This document shows positions 46,915-60,600 of a stretch of DNA of 64,000 nucleotides, piece after piece. Position 1 is the stretch's first letter. The number at the start of each line of letters is the position of its first letter. Source of the stretch: Magicicada septendecula (Eukaryota > Arthropoda > Insecta > Hemiptera > Cicadidae); contig CM068370.1 of the NCBI GenBank assembly GCA_034769895.1, forward strand, positions 48,536,344 through 48,600,343, in the 5' to 3' direction. Under the pieces are notes generated by a model. That model saw only the letters and a program-made list of their open reading frames with translations. It made no database searches and was not told where the DNA came from. Made by a program: the position numbers and the translations under genes.

Positions 46915-47055
46915 ACTTATTTAAATGCACGTGAGGAATTTGAAATATATAGAGCACATAATGACAAATACTACCGCAATTTTATATTAAACGACCACTT
47001 GCATTTCAAGTCGAATCCATTATATGACACAGCACTAAAATTTATCTCTAACTGA
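46915..47055 (+). pseudogene. PLE GIY-YIG C-terminal fragment
   Basis: 46 codons, Leu-Asn-Ala-Arg-Glu-Glu-Phe-Glu-Ile-Tyr...Leu-Asn-Asp...Phe-Lys-Ser-Asn, parallel to the end of the PLE nuclease at 35866-35970 (Leu-Glu-Gln-Leu-Glu-Ile-Tyr...Leu-Asn-Glu). Ends with TGA at 47053-47055. Different PLE lineage from the palindromic copy. Confidence 0.6.
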
Positions 47056-47185
47056 TATCAATCAGTGTCCGGCCGGCTTTCGTCGAGTGCGCACTCGCTT
47101 CGTATAAATACTTATTTGGTTTGGATATTGTGATTTTAATGTTTTAAATTTTAACGACCTCTTTGAGTGATTATATTTTAATATT

Positions 47186-47215
47186 CTGATGACGATACAT
47201 AGTATCGAAACGCGT
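47186..47215 (+). ncRNA. hammerhead ribozyme-like motif in PLE 3' UTR
   Basis: CTGATGA (47186-47192), stem-loop CGATACATAGTATC (GATAC/GTATC stem, ATA loop), GAAA (47207-47210), then CGCGTA. All core elements are in the right order and spacing, about 130 nt after the PLE nuclease stop. The base next to the core is a C-C mismatch, so activity is uncertain. Confidence 0.5.
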
Positions 47216-47771
47216 AAATAATATCATTGCGTTAATACATGTGGTCACGAGACAGGAAAAGGTAAATATATTTATTTATTATTTGTCATTATAAGTGACC
47301 TGGATGCCGACAGACATGTTATTCAAATTTTTAAAATTCTTTCACCACCGTGTTCCTTGAAGTTTGAAGATGGTGTTAGGCATAAATTTTAACCGATAGT
47401 TTTAACAATGTTCAAAAACAGAGTCTTCAGACGGTTCCACGTCATGAAGTTTCTTTTTTAATTTTCATGTAGTGAAATTTTCGGCAGCGACACACTTTCG
47501 TTTTATGAGAGATAGCTATATGATGTCAGTGAGTGAAAATTATAGAAAATTCCAAATTTTATTTTGCTTTTGTTTCAATAAAATCGGCTATTCGTTTTCG
47601 AGATATTGGCGGTTTTATAAGAAATTTAGTTGGTTGACACATGCAGCGATTTTTCTTGTAACGTTTTTTCTTAATAATAAATATTACGTTAACGTAATCA
47701 TATTTTAACATTTATTATATTATTCTATTTAATAATAAAAATTTCAATATCATGTAGTACCTTAATGTAAT
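47216..47771 (+). other. no gene recognised
   Basis: AT-rich intergenic DNA. A 78-codon ORF at 47472 lacks any recognisable family and is probably chance. Confidence 0.4.
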
Positions 47772-47842
47772 TTGAATTCCTGGATTTTGTTGTCCACTGA
47801 TTATAGTGATAACTACTGACTAGGAGCACTAATTTTTTATAA
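47772..47842 (-). repeat. PLE 3' tail fragment
   Basis: TGGATTTTGTTGTCC ... CTAATTTTTTATAAAT is a diverged copy of 31910-31988, the end of the palindromic PLE. Confidence 0.6.
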
Positions 47843-48370
47843 ATGCTCCATGAAGTTTTAAAAAGACTTTTTAATGATGAAGAAACACATTCATTTTATG
47901 AATATTTTATAAAACAACATATTAATAAGAAACAATGCAGATCATGGGCCTACTGTTATCGGATTCATTTAGGCATAAACACTAACATGTCAATAGAAAA
48001 TTTTAATAAAATATTAAAATATTGTTATCTTAAAGGAAAACGGATTAAAAGACTGGATAAAACAATCTGTGCCATATTACATTTGCTCAGAGATAAAATT
48101 TTTGATCTGATAATTAAAATGAAAAAAGGAAAACTTGTGAAAAAATTGCAAGTATTAAGAAATCGTCGCAAAGCTAGTATGTTGTTGGACGCAGAGAAAG
48201 TTTTGACAACTTTAGATGACAAGTGGCAGGTCCTGTCATCCACACAAACAGAATTTTATACTGTTAAACGGATTAAACACTGCAACTCATGTCATTTATA
48301 GTGCATTCACTGTAACTCTTGCTTTCATGAGTTTGTGTATGGACAGTGCCATACGAAACATTCGTTAAAA
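47843..48370 (+). pseudogene. MULE-like transposase C-terminal fragment with SWIM-like Cys/His
   Basis: 152 codons, basic, with Cys-Arg-Ser-Trp-Ala-Tyr-Cys-Tyr-Arg and Gly-Ile-Asn-Thr-Asn-Met, Leu-Lys-Tyr-Cys-Tyr-Leu-Lys-Gly-Lys-Arg, and Arg-Leu-Asp-Lys-Thr. From memory these resemble SWIM-domain, MULE-derived proteins of insects. After a TAG at 48299, Cys-x-x-Cys and His-containing sequence continues in frame to about 48370, fitting a broken SWIM zinc finger. The catalytic DDE part is absent. Its TE origin is inferred. Confidence 0.45.
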
Positions 48371-48375
48371 TTCGT

Positions 48376-48383
48376 ACCATAAT
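48376..48383. repeat. 8-bp target duplication, left
   Basis: ACCATAAT, repeated exactly at 51118-51125. Confidence 0.85.
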
Positions 48384-49225
48384 CAGTGGCGCACCCAGGA
48401 TTTTTTTTCGGGGGGGGGGTTTGAAAATTTAGAAACAAGGTGCATAGTTTTGGTTTTCCTCATTCTTTTCTTTACAAGGAGGGCTTTTTCCTGGAGAAAC
48501 GACAATACGCAACTTATAAGGAGCCAATGTTGCAAGAATAGGTAAAAATTAACTTTACTTCATAGAATTTCACTCATGTACGTTCCACCTATAATGCTGC
48601 AAAGGCATACTGCACGTGTAAGAATCATACACACAATGTTTGTGAGAATTATGAGTTAAAATCATGTTAAGCATAGGCTTAATAATTTGCATATGATTAT
48701 TGAATAATCTAAATTACTTAATCAGTAGACGCTGACTTTATTGAAGTAATAATACAATAATATAGTTAAAATCATCAGACATAAAGCAGTTACGCACTTT
48801 GTAGTGGGGATAAGGCGGGAAGAATGTTATACATGTGAGTAGAAAAAGGCCTTTTGAAAATATTAGCCTTCTCCCTGAATGACGAGTCTACGTACGGAGG
48901 TTTTGATTTTGATTTATATTTTGACTACTTAACAGTACATATGGACGTTTTGTAAGACGAAACAAGCAATATAGATACAACAGAGGTACCATACAAAGAT
49001 TTCACAGAGTTAGAAAATGTTTTAACATTTAGTAGGCCTACTGCAATTATTTTGTAAACAGTAATTTGGCATGTTGTGTCTATTGCAGAGTTTCTCCAGA
49101 TCTTCTAGTCGAGCCTAGACATTAACAAACATTGTATATTTTGAAGTACATAATAGTTTGTGTACATGTTACGATTCAAGAAAAAACGTAATATCGGTAA
49201 AAATGAGCCTCCGACGAAAACTAGT

Positions 49226-49357
49226 TCAAGCTACAAGGTGAAAGTTTAATATTTTTACCAATAAAAAAATAGTGTTCCGAGTCAGTAGTTATATATTTAT
49301 AATTAGTTAATATACGGACACGTCATGGACAACAAAATCCAGGAATATAGTCAACAT
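49226..49357 (+). repeat. PLE 3' tail fragment inside the hAT-type element
   Basis: AGTGTTCCGAGTC, then ACGGACACGTCATGGACAAC and AAAATCCA, matching the reverse complement of 31899-31985. Confidence 0.65.
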
Positions 49358-50085
49358 TACCCTGACAACTTAATTTGTTTGAATAAGTAACATCAATATC
49401 AGGCTCGAATGTGAAATGACTGTGTGTGTTTTAAAAAAGCAACAGATGTAAATTGTCCATAAAGAACAGGAGAGACAATATTAATGAAAAAATTATACCA
49501 AAACTGTTTAAGTAATATAGCATTTAATCACTTACAACCAATTACAAATATTGAGCTCAATTCTTCCACCCCACTAATGTTTCCTTCAGTTATTATAACT
49601 CAAATCGTCTTCACTGCTGCTATCCCGTTATTTATTAATTTTGAAACGAACTGTTACATTATACACTCTTTGGTCTGATCTCACGTAATCTTTTAAATTT
49701 TCATGGCATGGTCACATCTTGATGTGCAATCTACGAAAGAAATACACTCAAATTCCTTTTTTGCTAAGTTTCTAACACTGCCTATGGAAAATGCATGTTT
49801 TTTTAGCACGCTTCTTCACGATTGCCTAAATCAGTTCTAGGATTAAGATCAGGAAGTCAGGATGATAGAGTGGAAGTCGTAAAATGCAATGTCCATGGTT
49901 TGCCAAAACAGTGGTTATTATAAGAGTTCTGTATGTATGTTGGTTTACTTTATTTAATTAGTGAATAGGACTCAGGTTAAGGTAATTGGACAAAAGAAAT
50001 CCCATTATTCACTAACCAGTTAATCGTGTTTGTCTTTTTGTTAATGATGTTGAATTCATTTCATGAAAATTCATTGAAATTTTCA

Positions 50086-50396
50086 GCCACATTTGTCGAT
50101 GAAAACGTGCCAAAATCAATAGGAAACTTTTAATAGAATAACACAATAGAAAGTTAAGAGAAAATATATAAGAAAAATACGGCAATTCAGAGAAGAACGG
50201 CGTCTATCCACGTTTTTTTAACGTACGTTGAATTCAGTTTTGTCTATGTAAACTATAGGCCGCCGTTCTTCTCTGAATTGCCGTAATTTTCTTATATATT
50301 TTCTCTTAACTTTCTAATGAGTTATTCTATTAAAAGTTTCCTATTGCTTTTGGCACGTTTTCATCAAAATCTCGTTTGACGAATAATGTGGCTCAG
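50086..50396. repeat. long inverted repeat (hairpin) inside the hAT-type element
   Basis: Arms of about 110 bp, 50098-50207 and 50261-50369, nearly perfect (AACGTGCCAAAA, AAGTTAAGAGAAAATATATA, CGGCAATTCAGAGAAGAACG), with a ~53-bp loop; weaker pairing (GCCACATT) extends outward. Transcription through it would give a long double-stranded RNA. Confidence 0.85.
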
Positions 50397-51125
50397 ACTA
50401 GATGCACTACCATTATAATTAATTTATCTCTTAAAAATTTTTTAATTTACTTTGAATGTTGGTGTTTCCCCTTCTGTGAATTGATATTCGTAAATAATTA
50501 ATCGAATAGTACACTTGTCAAAGTTTTTATTTCCTTCGTTGAGCACTTTTAATGGGAAGTACTAAAGATTTTATGTCAGCCGTATACGCGGATACTTTAA
50601 TAATTCTAAAAACACTACTTAGAGACACACCGCATGCCTAAGCTACCCTTTCCTGCAGCTTTCTTTCTGATATTCCCTTATCTTCCGATTTAATAAACTT
50701 GTACATGTTATATGTTATTTTCCGACTCTAACTATGCATGACTTTCCTCTGCACTGAAATTGACAGGCCATCCAATTGATCTAGTTCACTCTCCAAAACC
50801 GGAAAATATAGCAATAAAATAAATGCTACGCTTTTGATGAAAACTGGTGTTTTTTGAAAAGTACGAACACAATTACATATCATGTGCCGTTGGCAAAAGA
50901 ACAATTTATTCACGTCTGGTAAACTTACCTATGCAGAATTTTAGTTTATCATTTAGTAATAGTAAAAAAGTTACTTTGAAAGAATATAGTAATTAACATA
51001 TAAAGAAGATACCTTATTTATTATGTTCTTACTGTTCGTACATACGTTGATTACAAAATTTTTTCCAGATTTTCGGGGAGGTTCTAACCCCCAAAACCCC
51101 CCCTGGTTGCGCCACTGACCATAAT

Positions 51126-51256
51126 CAGCTAAGCTCCCCACCATGCCAAATTCGCGGCTCGGTCATCGCCCCACCATGCCGCCAGATTACAGGCTCCGCA
51201 ACACCTATGGCTCATACACAGACGCAAGTACGCAACAGCTTTCTCCCCCTCCCACG

Positions 51257-51301
<45 letters not shown>

Positions 51302-54300
51302 CGCCCGCGCAAGTCATAAATGGTGGTGGGAGAGAGGCTTTGCCAGAATTGCCAGAAAGCCTCACATAGCCTGGCGCCTGGCGGCAGTTCCATTCGTACC
51401 GCGCTGGCCGCGCTCTGAAGAGTACGTTTTGTAAACCAATTGTTATGAATTTATAAAATACGATAATCCTGAAACGTTAACTTTTCATGTATTAATTTTT
51501 CGTTTATTTTTTGGGTAGGCTAAGCCTCTCAATAGCTTCGCCACTGGTATTTGCCTCTCACAATTTGCCCCATGTAAGCCTATGCTCTCTTACATAGTTT
51601 TATACATCCTTATCTTATTGCATTTTGTAATTCAGGTACTGCATTCTAGGTTATTCAGTTCCCTTGTTTTATTTCTCGATTGATATCACTGTCGGATGTT
51701 ATTATTACTTTTTTTAATATAATTCGAAGTAGTTTTTTTTATTTGAGTTGGTAAAATAGATAAAATAAAATAGTACCCTGTACCAGGAATTGATTACATT
51801 TAATTTCGTAATCGTGAAAAACGTTAATAATGAGGTGTACTGGATTCACGTTATATCAGTCAGTAGGCTATGAACGATGATATTGGTTTCACTCCTGTTA
51901 TTACAAATATTGGTGGTAGTATGGTTCCCTGAGTGGACTTGTTGGGTCATGTATTTTTTTATCTACTTCTGTTTTCTTCAAGTGTTCATTTATATGGCTA
52001 GGTCGCCTTGTTTTTGGTTAGCTACTATGTAGGCCTATTTGTTGTGGTATGTTTTTTGTTTGTTCTTTTTGTCTCAGAATTACATAATGCCTTGTTATTG
52101 TGTTTGCTGATTACGTTGTAATTGTATGTTGTGTTCGTTGATTATAATTATATTGTATTTGCCTTGTTATGCTGCCTGATTTGGGCGATTTGTGCAGTTT
52201 ATTTCTTTGGGCAGTTGCTGTAATTAGAGTAATCCAAGAATGTAATTAGAGTATTACGCACATCAGATTTTAAGTTTGTATGATTTACCAGTAGGTAATT
52301 AATTGAATTTGGCGCATTTTTTGTGTGTTGTTTTTAATATTGGGATTTTATTGTTAATTTCCTGTGTGTATCATTTAGCATCATGATTGACTCGGTTATT
52401 GTAAGTAAAATTGTCTTACTGATTGTGATTAAGTCACAATGACAGATACGATACTTGGGTAATCTAATAAGTAAAATATTTATGTTTAATAATTTTAAAG
52501 TGACTAAAAAATGTGGTATAGCATTGTACCAACTTCTGAAACGACAGTATATTATTCGTGAATAACCTAATTCCAGTAAATATGGTTAATATTTAATATT
52601 AATAACCTAATTAACATGGTTTGTTGTTACTTCTCAGAGTGTGAAAACGTGTACACCTGAAATTCATCTCCTACGCTTTCAGAAACTCCAAGGTGTGTGT
52701 GTGGTCATGAACATAATGCCATGTTAGGGAGGGAGAGAGCGAGGGAGAGAGAGAGAGAGAGAGACGGAGAGAGGAGCAGGTCAGATGAAATAGAGAAAGG
52801 AAACAAACTGCACGGATTAAAAAAATGTATAGGCTAATAATTTGATAAGTTTAGCTGTGCACAGAACAAATGTTTAAAAGGGATGTTTCTCGCCCCTTAA
52901 AATAAATATTCGGAACCTGTTATCATAAAAAAGATAGAAATAACATTTTCGTGCAGAAAGTGTACAAAGATGGCGGTTTGTGGATTTAAAAAAAATTATT
53001 AATTTACCACTGGCTTCTAAGATTTTTAATTTTTATTGATAATTAGCCAGAAATACATGATGAAAATAATTATAAGAACAATTAAATGTTAAACTATAAA
53101 ATAAGTGATTACATGATGAAATGTATTTAAAGAATTTGTCTAGTAAAAAACGATGTTATTTACTGGTTCCACATTAAAAAAATAAAAATAAAATAAACAA
53201 TAAAACCCTTAGTATGTTATAGAAAGTGTATTGTAATTAGATCATCGATATCAATTGTTTTAGGTGTTCGCCACTAGATCGCAGAAGGATTGAGTTTGAG
53301 ACCAATCTTGAAATTAATCATCTTCAACTGCTTACTAAAAATATCAGGATACATTATGTTACACGCAGGTTAGATTAAAATATAGTGTAAATATTAAAAT
53401 ATATTTAAAGTACTTTATATTTAAAAATTGAAAATATTATAAAATAATCATTTATAAAAATGCATGATTAATATTAATTGCATGACTTTTTATCTAGATA
53501 AACTTATACCAACAATCACCATTACTTTGGTTTTACCCTTATCAACTGATTATTTTCTTTTTTTATACTGTCTTTCATCATCCAGCTTCTCTTTTAATTC
53601 TGTTTCGCCTTTTGTTATCATCTGCTATAGGTCCCATCGAGGAAACTTGCCCTTTTCATTTTTAGGTGATCTATATTTATATATATATTGCAACGATACT
53701 CTTAACAACTCACTTTTGCACATATGCTATTACTCATTTGTGCGCACTTACCCACGTCTCGAAGGTACACTCTTCTTCTGCAGTATTTAACTTGATGTTT
53801 CCCAGCTAGGTCGCAGGCTTTGGTGTTAATTGAGGGTGGATAAGCACGTGAATATCGTTACAAGTAAAGAGTACAGAGGATTTAGTACTGGTTGTGAAAT
53901 TAGTACGACTTTGTTAATAAAATTATATTCATTTTTTTTATTAATTAAAAACTGCAAATTGTCATGTTATTAATTAGTGTGTGGGTTAACTAATATTGAA
54001 ACCCTTATATTCACTTATACGAATATCGTATAATTATAACGTGGCAAAATCTTAGCTCTTATAGTCTAAGACACATTATACACAAACATAAGACATATAT
54101 GACCTGGAATATTTACACAGACATATAATACATAACACATATGTTATTACAATGCGTGATGAACATGTACGAAATTGAATATTAATATTGACTTAGCAAG
54201 TGTGGTTTTTTAGTATGTACCACTTAATTAAAAAAAAAAAATTAAACATTTATAAAAAAAATTATAGAGACCATTCTATTACTTTATTTAACTATACTCC

Positions 54301-54536
54301 TAATATCTCAATTAATTAAAATCTACAATTGAAGTAAACTTTCGTACTTGATTTTACGTTACAGTTACTTGATTTTAATTATTTAATTATAATATAAAAA
54401 TATAATAAAATATGGTTTACCTAATTACCATTTATTTATGAGATTAATAAGTTTTATGTTCTTTGTTATAAATTATTATTCTCTGAACTTTTTTAAATTA
54501 TTCATTATGCAAATAAAAATAATAAAATTTTAAAAT
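51126..54536. other. intergenic DNA without recognised genes
   Basis: Includes (CA)n at 51258-51300 and a (GA)n-rich tract at 52733-52770. Otherwise AT-rich with no supported coding region. A 108-codon ORF at 53464 is hydrophobic and has no recognisable family. Confidence 0.5.
51258..51300. repeat. (CA)n microsatellite
   Basis: About 21 CA units; gives His-Thr and Val-Cys ORFs that are not genes. Confidence 0.95.
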
Positions 54537-54698
54537 TTATGTAAACTTGGATATGGAATCTAGAGCCTTCTTTTGATAGACCTCAGGGTCATTTATAAGA
54601 CTGAATAAATGTTTGACTTCACCTGCATATTTCTGCAACCATTTAACTGTGTTGTTACCGTCACCTGGACTCTCGAGTTTTGGGATCCCCTTCCGGTA
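54537..54698 (-). CDS. possible C-terminal exon or coding remnant
   Basis: On the minus strand a 53-codon open stretch ends with TAA at 54537-54539. It reads Gly-Asp-Gly-Asn-Asn-Thr-Val-Lys-Trp-Leu-Gln-Lys-Tyr and ends Leu-Asp-Ser-Ile-Ser-Lys-Phe-Thr, with protein-like composition in a GC-richer patch (54540-55060). Upstream frames are broken. I do not recognise a family; it could be a host exon or a TE gag remnant. Confidence 0.2.
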   Translation of the reverse strand, partial: YRKGIPKLESPGDGNNTVKWLQKYAGEVKHLFSLINDPEVYQKKALDSISKFT

Positions 54699-56832
<2,134 letters not shown>

Positions 56833-57375
56833 ATAATAAAGAAAATAATTTAAAAAATTAAAAAACACGACTGCCAAAAAAATAAATGAATAAATAAAAA
56901 ATAAATTGATAAAAACACTAAATAAAAAAAACTAAATAAAAATAATATTTAGTAAAAATCACAAAATCTAAATAAAGTCGATTTACAAAGCCAAAAACAA
57001 GGTATTGAAATTCAGCTCTGATCAGATTTAACGAAAATGTTATGAATGATTAAACGCATAGTAATTTTATTAGATTTAAATTACTTTTCGATGTTGAATA
57101 TATATCAATGCATCATATGAAGACTACAATTATGAAAAATATTGCTGATAAAATTTTGCTATTCAATTTTATTTTTCAATGCAGTCGGGGGCTGTTTTTT
57201 GAAAAGAACAAACTGTTTAGAAACAGCCCCCGACTGCATTGAAAAATAAAATTGAAGAGCAAAATTTTATCAGCAATATTTTTTATAATTGTAGTCTTCG
57301 TATGATGCATTGATATATATTCAACATCGAAAAGTAATTTAAATCTAATAAAATTACTATGCGTTTAATCATTCA
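56833..57375. repeat. foldback palindrome, left arm, loop and part of right arm
   Basis: Left arm 56833-57197, loop about 57198-57217 (AAGAACAAACTG), right arm 57218-57375 continued at 63652-63862. The centre pairs GCAGTCGGGGGCTG with CAGCCCCCGACTGC. Arms match over about 360 bp with few differences (for example CATATGAAG versus CATACGAAG). Ends are AATAAAGAAAATAATTT / its complement. No ORF: a non-autonomous foldback or MITE-like element. Confidence 0.85.
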
Positions 57376-57634
57376 GTACCGGGGGACCGAGCTTAGCTCG
57401 GTTTCAAATAAAAAATAATTTTTTTAGTAAGATTTTACATATTTATTTTTACATAACAAAACAAAAACAGATTTGCATTTTACAATATTAATTTAGAAAT
57501 TGGAAAAGAATTTTATGAAATTGGGAAACTAAAATAGTAATGTTATAACTCATCATGTAGGTTAACAAACATAATATATTTAAAAAAAATATATATATAG
57601 CAATATATTTAAAAATTTAATTTTGTACAATATT

Positions 57635-60600
57635 TTATAAAAAAGTCATGTTGAAATCATCCAAGTTGTCTGGAATGTCCAAAAAAAGATGTTCATCATC
57701 AGTATCCATTTGTAGATTATTCTGTACATTATTATTAGAATCAATATCATTCAATGTTTCTTTCCACACTATATTACGAGTGTGTCGAGGATTTTCTTGT
57801 GGTAGAAGAACTTTTAAACTGCCTTTCCTTTTAACTCGGGAAAAAGCGACGTATAACATTCCATGCATAAAAACTGGTGTTCGTAAGTCAACTCCAACGT
57901 ACTCAAATGTTTGACCCTGGACCTTGTGAGCTGTCATAGAAAATGCCGGTCTTACGGGAAATTGATGTCTTTGCATGGTACAGCCAAGTTGACCTTTGTT
58001 AGAATCCAATGTAATTCTTGGGATATGTACCTCTCGACCCGATTTTTCTCCAGTAATGATCTTAGCTTTAATAATGTTATTGCACAACTCTTTAATATTT
58101 AATCTAGTTCCATTGCAAAGCCCTTCTGTAATGTCTAAGTTTCGTAAAAGCATTATTATAGTATCCTTTTTCAACTCAAGTTCATGTGGCGGTAAATCGG
58201 CTATGTCAACAGAATTAAGGAAATCTGAAGTGAATTGAAGAGCTCCTTCTGGTTGATCTTTTACAGAGTCGTAGCTGTGATAAATTTTGATATCTCCAGG
58301 TAGTTTTTCAATGATCTCAGCATTAATTTTTGTTACGTCTCTGTTCAAAGGAGCAATTATAGCTCTGTCTTTCATATCTTGAAATCTATTATTAGTAATA
58401 CAGTTTCCTAAGACTTCATCAATTAGATTTCCATTAGAAAGAATATCTACTGGTAGCTCAATTTCGTCCATATTATTTACAGGCAACTCTCCGTTCCCGA
58501 CCTTCAACAAATATTCAGAAAAATCTCTTTGCTCTGGATCTACACGCATATTTTCAGTCAAAGAAAAGAGATGGAAATGTTGCCAAAGGTTACTTCTTTT
58601 TATGCATAGATCTATCAGTTCACTTTTGTTGGCACGTTGTTGAACAGGCAAGCACTGTCGAAAATCTCCTCCAAAAACAACAATTTTTCCTCCAAATGGT
58701 AAATGTGGATTACCCAGAGCGCGAAGCAATTGGTCCATATTATGCATTCCATACTTAGGTAACATGGGTGCTTCATCCATTAAAAAAACTTGAACTTGAG
58801 CGAGTTCCCTGCCTTTCGAAGATCCTGGTTTTATATTTGAAACAGATTCAGCAGTTAAAGGAACTTTAAGTCCAAATGTTTTGTGGGATGTTCGACCATT
58901 AGGAAGTAAGATAGACGCAATTCCAGTGAACGCCATGCACTTTACATTACAATTTCTTCCAGAAAGAATGTGGAATAGTATCTTATAAATAAAAGTTTTT
59001 CCCGCACCACCAGGTCCATCAATAAAAAAGCACCTTTGCTCAGATTGACCTTCAGCAGCACTTAAAATTCGATCCACAATTTCTAATTGTCTTCCTCGAA
59101 GACGTTGATACATGCTTTCCCCCAATTCTGCGTATTCATCAACGTTTACTATTTCTTCATTCGACTGATTTTCGTAATTGTCTATATCGTCCATATTGTA
59201 TCTCTGTACCCAGAAGCGGAAATTTTGACCTTCTGTAGCTTCTGTGTTCAATTTGTAAGCAATGATCCGATAAGCTCTTTTTATCGCTTCTTCAATAGAA
59301 GTGTTATTACGTCTGGCCTCGCTAATAAAGTCTTCGGCCAATTCTTCTTTGAACATATCCCATAAAGCCTTAGGATTTTCAGGAGCGCCAAAAATAAGAA
59401 TTTGTGTGAATAGTGTTCTCATTACTGAAGGCATTTTTGACATGGCAGATTCTCTCAAACCTTCGACCCATTGTTGATCATCATATGTTAGTCCTCTAGC
59501 TAGGCAGGCTTGTTTATATGTAGCGTATCTTGTTCCTTCTACCAATAAAAGGTCATCGAAGCTTGTAGCATCCTTGACGTGGTAGAGCAATAGCCGTAGA
59601 TGGTAAAGTTCTGGTTGCGAAACAAAGTTTATGCTGTGAACTCTACCAATAACTCGAAGGCGCCTGACCCTGGGCTGCCATTCACTGTTACTTCCAATCC
59701 ACCTAAAGTGCTCTGGCATCTGCCAATAATAATAATAATGTATTTCTTGTTGATTTTCATTGTGGACTTGATTTTGTTGTTGCTGCTTCGAATGTGAATT
59801 ATGTCTAAAGTAAGCTTCTAAAGTTGAACCTCTTTGGCCTACGTCAGCTAAATCTTCCTGCGTCTGTTCAATATTTGCCATTCGATATTGTCCAGGTAGA
59901 TGAATATCTAAACGTTGAACAGTGTGACTTTTTTTCTGCATTTCATAGCTAAAGAGACTCCAGCATGCCTCTGGAGGTGTGATGCATCGACCTTGCACAT
60001 ATGTTTCTGCTTCATTGTAATTTAGTGTACGTTGATCTTGAATTACCTTGACAAATGCACAGTCATGTCCCTTGTAAACATATTTATAAAGATATTTAAC
60101 TGCTTTTATACTACCAACGTATTCTACATTAATATGGCAATTAAATTTTTTTAAAAGGTAAGCGTTATATGAAGCAACATGGCGATTGTCTCTTGTTGTT
60201 CGTCTACCTTGAATATCCTTACGATAAACAGCATGATGGTGTGAAAAGTCTGGACTGTTTGGATCCATTCTCGAATCATAACGACGTCGATAATTGGTTT
60301 TTTCATCTTCAACTAAAGATGTAAAGTCTTTGAATGATTTTGGAAATCCGAAGCGACACTTCATTTTTCCATCTTTATTGATCATACATGGAGCTTTATG
60401 GTTATGCTCTCCACACGGATTATGTATCATCCATTTAATCATCAAATCTCGCAGTATTGGGTCGTCATCAGGAATTTCAGCAGGAATCAAGTCATCAAGC
60501 TCCTCGACGTTATATATTTTGTCTTGAGAAGACATAATCAATAGCAAGTGCATGTGGGGAAGACCTCGCTTTTGAAATTCTATAGTGTACACATAAGCTG

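Larger units (their letters stand above)
48384..51117. mobile_element. non-autonomous hAT-type transposon
   Basis: 2734 bp with terminal inverted repeats CAGTGGCGCACCCAGG / CAGTGGCGCAACCAGG (15 of 16 match), then G/C runs on both sides, and an 8-bp target duplication, the hAT hallmark. No transposase ORF is visible. Contains a PLE 3' tail (49226-49350) and a long inverted repeat (50086-50396). Confidence 0.85.

Noticed and set aside
53464..53790. 108-codon hydrophobic ORF
   Set aside because: No family, no neighbouring exon signals, and Phe/Leu/Tyr composition is expected from AT-rich DNA.
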